Source: an uncultured Roseburia sp. (GTDB taxonomy: Bacteria > Bacillota > Clostridia > Lachnospirales > Lachnospiraceae). From it: a stretch of 34,810 nucleotides of DNA. The position numbers and the translations under genes are program-made. The notes below the pieces were generated by a model, which ran no database searches, was not told where the DNA came from, and was given only the letters and a program-made list of their open reading frames with translations. Location: contig CANONN010000039.1 in NCBI GenBank assembly GCA_947567625.1, positions 1 to 34,810 on the forward strand, in the 5' to 3' direction. Below, piece by piece: positions 30,602-34,810 of this stretch. Every line of letters begins with the position of its first letter. Position 1 is the stretch's first letter.

Positions 30602-31930
30602 ATGATAAAACTATCCGATCATTTTACTTATCGGCGCTTACTGCGCTTTACGTTCCCGTCCATTGTCATGATGGTATTTACTTCCATTTACGGCGTGGTG
30701 GATGGGTTCTTTGTCTCAAACTTTGCCGGAAAGACGGCGTTTGCCTCCGTCAATTTTATTATGCCGCTGCTGATGATCATGGGATGCGTGGGATTTATGT
30801 TCGGCACGGGCGGCAGCGCCCTGATCTCCAAAACTATGGGGGAAGGGGACGAGCGGAAAGCAAACGAGACGTTTTCCATGTTAATCTATGTGTCGATCGT
30901 GCTGGCTGTCGTGCTGGCCGTTATCGGCAATATCATGCTGCGTCCGTTCGCGATGTTTTTGGGCGCGGAACGCCAGCTGCTGGAGGGCTGTGTGACATAT
31001 GGGCGCATTATTTTGACGGCGCTGCCGTTTTTTATACTGCAATACGAGTTTCAGTGTCTGTTCGCCACGGCCGCAAAACCAAATCTTGGCCTGTACATTA
31101 CGGTGGCTTCCGGTGTGACGAATATGATCCTGGATGCGCTGTTCGTCGGCGCCTTCCGCTGGGGGATAGCCGGCGCCGCGGCGGCAACGGCGCTCAGCCA
31201 GTTTGTCGGCGGTGTTCTGCCGCTCATTTATTTTGGGCGGAAGAATACCAGCCTGTTGCGCCTGGTAAAGTGCCGTTTTGACGGGAGGGCGCTGCTTAAA
31301 ACCTGCACCAACGGCGCTTCGGAGCTGATGAGCAATATCTCTATGTCCATCGTCAGTATGCTGTACAATGGGCAGCTGATGCGCTATGCCGGAGAAAACG
31401 GCGTGGCCGGCTATGGTGTACTGATGTATGTCAGTATGGTTTTTATGGCTATTTTTATCGGCTATGCGGTCGGGACAGCGCCGGTTATCGGCTACCATAA
31501 CGGGGCCAAAAACTATGGAGAACTAAACGGGCTGTTAAAGAAAAGCGCACTGTTAATCGGCGGTTTCGCGGTGATTATGTGCGTTGCCGGGGAGACGCTC
31601 GGCGGGCCGCTGTCGCACCTGTTTGTCGGCTATGATGAGGAATTGCTGGCGATCACGATGCACGCGTTTGCCATTTTCTCGGTGTCGTTTCTGTTTTCCG
31701 GCTTTACCATATTCGGCTCCTCCTTTTTTACGGCGCTCAATGACGGGCTGACCTCCGCGCTGATCTCTTTTTTGCGGACCATGGTGTTTCAGATCGCAGC
31801 AGTCCTCATTTTCCCGCTGCTCTGGGGGCTCGACGGTATCTGGTGGTCAATCGTGGCGGCCGAAGTGATGGCGATCGTTGTGACACTGGCGCTGCTGGTT
31901 CTAAAACGCAAGAAATATCATTATTTTTAA
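30602..31930 (+). CDS. MATE-family efflux transporter
   Basis: A 442-residue membrane protein with about 12 transmembrane helices in two halves. FTFPSIVMMVFTSIYGVVDG at the N-terminus and FGTGGSALISKTMGEGDERK are MATE landmarks; the second half repeats the pattern around GYAVGTAPVIGYHNGAKNYG. It exports drugs or metabolites using a Na+ or H+ gradient. The ATG has AGGAGG seven bases before it and lies 21 bases after the kinase-like gene. Control by the upstream MarR is inferred from operon order. Confidence 0.94.
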   Translation: MIKLSDHFTYRRLLRFTFPSIVMMVFTSIYGVVDGFFVSNFAGKTAFASVNFIMPLLMIMGCVGFMFGTGGSALISKTMGEGDERKANETFSMLIYVSIVLAVVLAVIGNIMLRPFAMFLGAERQLLEGCVTYGRIILTALPFFILQYEFQCLFATAAKPNLGLYITVASGVTNMILDALFVGAFRWGIAGAAAATALSQFVGGVLPLIYFGRKNTSLLRLVKCRFDGRALLKTCTNGASELMSNISMSIVSMLYNGQLMRYAGENGVAGYGVLMYVSMVFMAIFIGYAVGTAPVIGYHNGAKNYGELNGLLKKSALLIGGFAVIMCVAGETLGGPLSHLFVGYDEELLAITMHAFAIFSVSFLFSGFTIFGSSFFTALNDGLTSALISFLRTMVFQIAAVLIFPLLWGLDGIWWSIVAAEVMAIVVTLALLVLKRKKYHYF

Positions 31931-31953
31931 TATTTATTTAATATAGGAAATGC

Positions 31954-31982
31954 TTGCATAGTCGGTGTTCCGTGGGTATAAT
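31954..31982 (+). promoter_or_regulatory. Promoter of the zinc-ribbon gene
   Basis: TTGCAT (31954-31959), a 17-bp spacer and a perfect TATAAT (31977-31982). The leader (about 31989-32079) can form GTGGCCGC/GCGGCCGC (31996-32003/32037-32044) or GCCC-cgtga-GGGC, two alternatives that share bases. Confidence 0.75.
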
Positions 31983-32079
31983 AAAAACAAGATGCGTGGC
32001 CGCTTTGGTTTGTACGAGGCCATTTGCCCCGTGAGGGCGGCCGCCAGGAAACGCGCAGAGCGCAGAAACGAGGTATACG

Positions 32080-32451
32080 ATGGATTTATTTGAGCAGATT
32101 GGTGAAGCTTTGATGACTGCCGGAAAAGATGTCAGTCAGAAAGCAAAAGATGTCTCTGAGATTGCCAAGTTAAAGATTGATATCAAGGCAAAGGAAGATT
32201 ATGTACAAAAACAGTATATCGCGCTGGGAGAAAGCTATTTTGCGGCGCACAAGGACGATACCGAGTGTGAGGAGAGAGAACAGCTGTTCCTGATCAAAGA
32301 GGCATTGGATGAGATCGCGCGCATGAAAGGCGAGGTGCTCAAGCTTCGCGGCGCTGCCCAATGTCCGAAATGCGGGGCCAAGATGCCGGAGGGTGCGACA
32401 TTTTGCAGCAGCTGCGGTACGAAGTTAGATGATATCTTTGAAGAAGAATAG
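32080..32451 (+). CDS. Small zinc-ribbon protein with helical N-terminus
   Basis: A 123-residue protein. Residues 1-90 are helical and charged (MDLFEQIGEALMTAGKDVSQ, then AKLKIDIKAKEDYVQKQYIALG), probably a coiled coil. A zinc ribbon follows, with Cys95/Cys98 (CPKC) and Cys109/Cys112 (CSSC), and an acidic end DDIFEEE. There is no membrane helix. The function is unknown; similar proteins are common hypotheticals in clostridia. The ATG is preceded by GAGGT. The next gene begins inside its last 23 bases in another frame. Confidence 0.82.
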   Translation: MDLFEQIGEALMTAGKDVSQKAKDVSEIAKLKIDIKAKEDYVQKQYIALGESYFAAHKDDTECEEREQLFLIKEALDEIARMKGEVLKLRGAAQCPKCGAKMPEGATFCSSCGTKLDDIFEEE

Positions 32452-33868
32452 ACTCACGAAGGCAGATATTCGTTTATATCTGCCTTTTTTCGTCGTATTT
32501 GTCCTGTCGGTATTCTATCACCTGCGCATGCACCCTATGGGCGGGGACGACCCGTTCTTTGAGGCGGCGTTAGACGGGACGACCCTGCCGGAATATCTGG
32601 CAGGGCGCTATCGGTTTTGGACCTCGCGCATCGTGCTCGAGGCCATTTTGGTGTTGGTAATAAAAGCGCCGTGGTTATGGCGCCTGATCAATCTTTTTTT
32701 CTTTGCGTCCCTTCCGGTGCTGTTTACAAGACTGCTGGGCGCTGTCCCCAAAAAGGGCGCGCTGTGTGGCGGGGAGGATGAACTGCTTAGCTGGTGTTCC
32801 GCCGGAGCGGTGCTCTTGTATCCGCTTCACGACATGGGCACGGCGGGCTGGATTACGACGACGGAAACGCATTTTTGGCCGCTGTGGGGGACACTTTTTG
32901 TCGCGCTTCAGTTACGGCGCATTGCCCGCAGAGAGAAAATGTCGCCGATTGCGGCGGTCTTAGGCATACCGGTGGCCGTTATGACAGGCAGCCATGAGCA
33001 GTATGCGGTCATTCTGCTGGTGCTTTTGATTCTCTGCGGCGTTTACCGGCTTGTGCAGAGAAAAGCGCGTGGCGCCGGCGATGCGCTTTATGCAGGCGAG
33101 GCGGGGGAGCAGTGCACCGGGGAATCCCTCAGGCGTTGGATTTTTGGCATATATGCGATCGTCAGCCTCGCCTCCCTCGCGGTGATTGCCGTCTGCCCGG
33201 GCAATGCGGCGCGCAACGCGGTAAGCCTTTCTGATTTGCCGATATATGAGACATTCGGCTTTGGAGACAAGCTTTATCTGGGGCTTTTGAGTATCGAGCG
33301 CGTCTTTATCGCCAACGCCGATCTCGTATTTTTTGCCGTCACCCTGCTCGTGGCGCTGCTGGTATATTTAAAAACAGACAGCTACGCAAAGACGCTGGCG
33401 TCGGCCGTCCCGTTTTTGATTTTAATCGGGCAGACGGTAATCCGCACCGCATATCCCGGATTTTCCAGCCTGTTTCCGGTTCCGGGGGAGGTTTTGGCGT
33501 GGGACTGGAGGGCGCTAACAACATGGATGCCCCTTGTGTATCTGGCGTTTACAGTGGCGGCACTGCTGTATGCGTTTTACCAGTTGTTTGCAGACCATAT
33601 GCTGACCTACCTTTATGTCCTGGTGTTGTTGGGCTGCGGCTTTGGCGCCGGGGCGGTGCTCGGATTTATGGCGACGATCTATGTGTCGGGAGAGCGGGTT
33701 TATGCCGCGCTCTATGTCATACTCATGTTGGCCGCACTGTATGCGGTGCGAAGGCAGCAGGGGGTGCTGCGGGACAAATGCAGGGGTGTGGGCGGCAGAT
33801 TGCTGCTGACATTTTTCGCGCTGCTGTGTCTGGCCAATGTGCTGTTTGAAACGCTTTCCATCGGATAA
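32429..33868 (+). CDS. DUF6056-like multi-pass membrane protein
   Basis: A 479-residue polytopic membrane protein with about 11 helices (for example LYLPFFVVFVLSVFYHL, LINLFFFASLPVLFTRLL, LGCGFGAGAVLGFMATIYV). The loop after helix 1, MHPMGGDDPFF, with an acidic pair, resembles the catalytic-loop region of GT-C type glycosyltransferases, and DUF6056-type proteins share this layout. The enzymatic role is not proven. The ATG at 32429 overlaps the zinc-ribbon gene by 23 bases and has no clear ribosome binding site, so translation is probably coupled; a TTG at 32438 is an alternative. Confidence 0.8.
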   Translation: MISLKKNRLTKADIRLYLPFFVVFVLSVFYHLRMHPMGGDDPFFEAALDGTTLPEYLAGRYRFWTSRIVLEAILVLVIKAPWLWRLINLFFFASLPVLFTRLLGAVPKKGALCGGEDELLSWCSAGAVLLYPLHDMGTAGWITTTETHFWPLWGTLFVALQLRRIARREKMSPIAAVLGIPVAVMTGSHEQYAVILLVLLILCGVYRLVQRKARGAGDALYAGEAGEQCTGESLRRWIFGIYAIVSLASLAVIAVCPGNAARNAVSLSDLPIYETFGFGDKLYLGLLSIERVFIANADLVFFAVTLLVALLVYLKTDSYAKTLASAVPFLILIGQTVIRTAYPGFSSLFPVPGEVLAWDWRALTTWMPLVYLAFTVAALLYAFYQLFADHMLTYLYVLVLLGCGFGAGAVLGFMATIYVSGERVYAALYVILMLAALYAVRRQQGVLRDKCRGVGGRLLLTFFALLCLANVLFETLSIG

Positions 33869-33906
33869 GGCGGCGCCGGCGGGCAATCAATGGGAGGAGG
33901 GAGCTG

Positions 33907-34647
33907 TTACCTCTCGGATTTGCGGTTGGCAAAGACTTCAATTGCCTGCCGTGCAAATTCCGCCGTTCCCTCTCCGCCTGCTTTGTCGATATTGTGCCGG
34001 AAGTGCTCGTCGCCGACATAGAGCTGGCTTAACCCCAGCAGGATTTGGTCGGTACAGGTATAATAATGTTCTGTGATAAACGCCTGCAATTCGCCGATTT
34101 TTTCCTGTACCGCCCATTCTGTGGGAGAGAGCGTGCGCATGGAACCGAGCTCGGAAAACAGCGACATAAGTTCCTCTGCGGTCTGCTGCAGGTTTTCTTT
34201 ACTTGTTCCCGCGGTTTTTTGTTCAAATTCCCTGTAAGCGCCCGTTGAGCCCCAGCGCTCCTTTACCTCTTTTGCATATGCTTCTAATTCTTCTTTCTGA
34301 AATGCCTGAAAATCCATAATTTCTGCTCCTTTCTTCTGAATGTCGCGGGCGAGAGATATCAGATCGTCGATATGCTTTCGCTGCAACTCCAATAATTTAA
34401 TTTGCTGTGCGATGGCCTCCTGCGGCTGGAACGACGGACTGTCGAGAATCCGTCGGATTTCCTTGAGGGGAAATTGCAGCTCGCGAAACATTAATATGTT
34501 TTGCAGACGCCTAAGAGCCGCGTGGTCATACAGGCGGTAGCCCGCGTCCGTAACCTTTGCCGGCGTAAGCAGGCCGATCGCATCGTAGTGGTGAAGCGCG
34601 CGCACACTTACGCCTGTGCGTTTACTCACTTCGTTTACCGTTAGCAT
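33907..34647 (-). CDS. MerR-family regulator with TipAS-type effector domain
   Basis: A 246-residue protein. The N-terminal MerR winged helix (MLTVNEVSKRTGVSVRALHH, GYRLYDHAALRRLQNILMF) is followed by a coiled coil (around AIAQQIKLLELQRKHIDDLI) and a TipAS-like domain (about 120-240; EELEAYAKEVKERWGSTGAY, YVGDEHFRHNIDKAGG and ending FARQAIEVFANRK). TipA-like regulators bind antibiotics or small ligands and activate promoters with 19-bp spacers; its own promoter has exactly that spacing. AAAGGAGG precedes the ATG by about 11 bases. No resistance gene is adjacent inside the window. Confidence 0.92.
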   Translation of the reverse strand: MLTVNEVSKRTGVSVRALHHYDAIGLLTPAKVTDAGYRLYDHAALRRLQNILMFRELQFPLKEIRRILDSPSFQPQEAIAQQIKLLELQRKHIDDLISLARDIQKKGAEIMDFQAFQKEELEAYAKEVKERWGSTGAYREFEQKTAGTSKENLQQTAEELMSLFSELGSMRTLSPTEWAVQEKIGELQAFITEHYYTCTDQILLGLSQLYVGDEHFRHNIDKAGGEGTAEFARQAIEVFANRKSER

Positions 34648-34673
34648 ACTGGTGAAATCCTCCTTTCGCTTCT

Positions 34674-34704
34674 ACCCTACACTATGACGTAAGGTCAGAG
34701 TCAA
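34674..34704 (-). promoter_or_regulatory. MerR-type promoter with 19-bp spacer, upstream of merR
   Basis: On the minus strand TTGACT (34704-34699) and TAGGGT (34679-34674) are 19 bp apart, the long spacing that MerR proteins correct by DNA distortion. An ACTCT...AGGGT dyad covers the spacer. Autoregulation is inferred. Confidence 0.6.
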
Positions 34705-34761
34705 GTAAAAAATAAAAAATATTTCTGCATGTTATCAAAAACATGTCGTATTATCTGTAAC

Positions 34762-34806
34762 CGTTCAGCTCAGGACTTTGCACTCGCTGCAAAGTCCGTA
34801 AGAACG
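34762..34806. repeat. Palindromic element at the window edge
   Basis: GGACTTTGC (34773-34781) and GCAAAGTCC (34789-34797) form a perfect 9-bp hairpin with loop ACTCGCT. CGTTC (34762-34766) and GAACG (34802-34806) add an outer stem. There is no T-run, so it is not a typical terminator. It may be a REP-like element or part of a larger repeat cut by the window end. No gene is visible in 34705-34810. Confidence 0.4.
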
Positions 34807-34810
34807 CGTA

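Overview
The window looks like a chromosomal segment of a spore-forming, probably motile member of the Firmicutes, most likely Lachnospiraceae (Clostridia). Evidence for this is a CotF-like spore coat protein, a tyrosine T-box in front of tyrS, a PadR/HAAS gene pair, strong AGGAGG-type ribosome binding sites, and several GTG/TTG starts. An FlxA-like gene behind a sigma-D-type -10 element points to motility. Base composition is roughly balanced. The clear exception is an AT-rich restriction-modification insert at about 17.64-19.2 kb. The taxonomic call is inference, because no rRNA is present.

Layout: 1-380 has the end of an unidentified gene, a terminator and tRNA-Cys(GCA). 568-4408 holds a hybrid histidine kinase whose 3' end is tandemly repeated, then a PadR repressor coupled to a HAAS-domain membrane protein. 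4481-5266 (minus) is the FlxA-like gene. 5610-8362 is an ECF sigma factor followed by a one-pass membrane protein with a large extracytoplasmic beta-propeller, which may be its anti-sigma/sensor partner; its 3' end is also tandemly repeated. 8655-12447 holds a PocR-domain/HATPase protein without an obvious phospho-acceptor histidine, an overlapping degenerate-GGDEF/EAL protein and an alpha/beta hydrolase. tyrS (minus) follows with its T-box leader and a hairpin-rich duplicated spacer, then a membrane EAL protein and metY.

17640-19205 is a type II restriction-modification pair whose nuclease gene is split by an apparent one-base insertion in a T5 run. Next come cotF, a Cof-type HAD phosphatase, a secreted protein of unknown function, an M19 dipeptidase, a Na/Pi cotransporter behind a leader that can fold into a pseudoknot, a SWIM/SNF2 helicase and a Na/Ca-type exchanger. 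A MarR / cytidylate-kinase-like / MATE operon has a 46-bp palindrome over its promoter and a six-unit repeat tail on the MarR. The window closes with a zinc-ribbon protein overlapping a DUF6056-like membrane protein, a MerR/TipAS regulator on the minus strand with a 19-bp-spaced promoter, and a palindromic element at the edge.

Functionally the segment is rich in signalling: two EAL proteins probably lower c-di-GMP, and two sensor-kinase-like proteins, one ECF system and three one-component repressors/activators each sit beside their likely targets. The most unusual signals are the tandem duplication of gene ends (three separate genes), the pseudoknot-capable leader of the phosphate transporter, the histidine-less PocR kinase-like protein coupled to a phosphodiesterase, the ECF/beta-propeller pair and the frameshifted nuclease.
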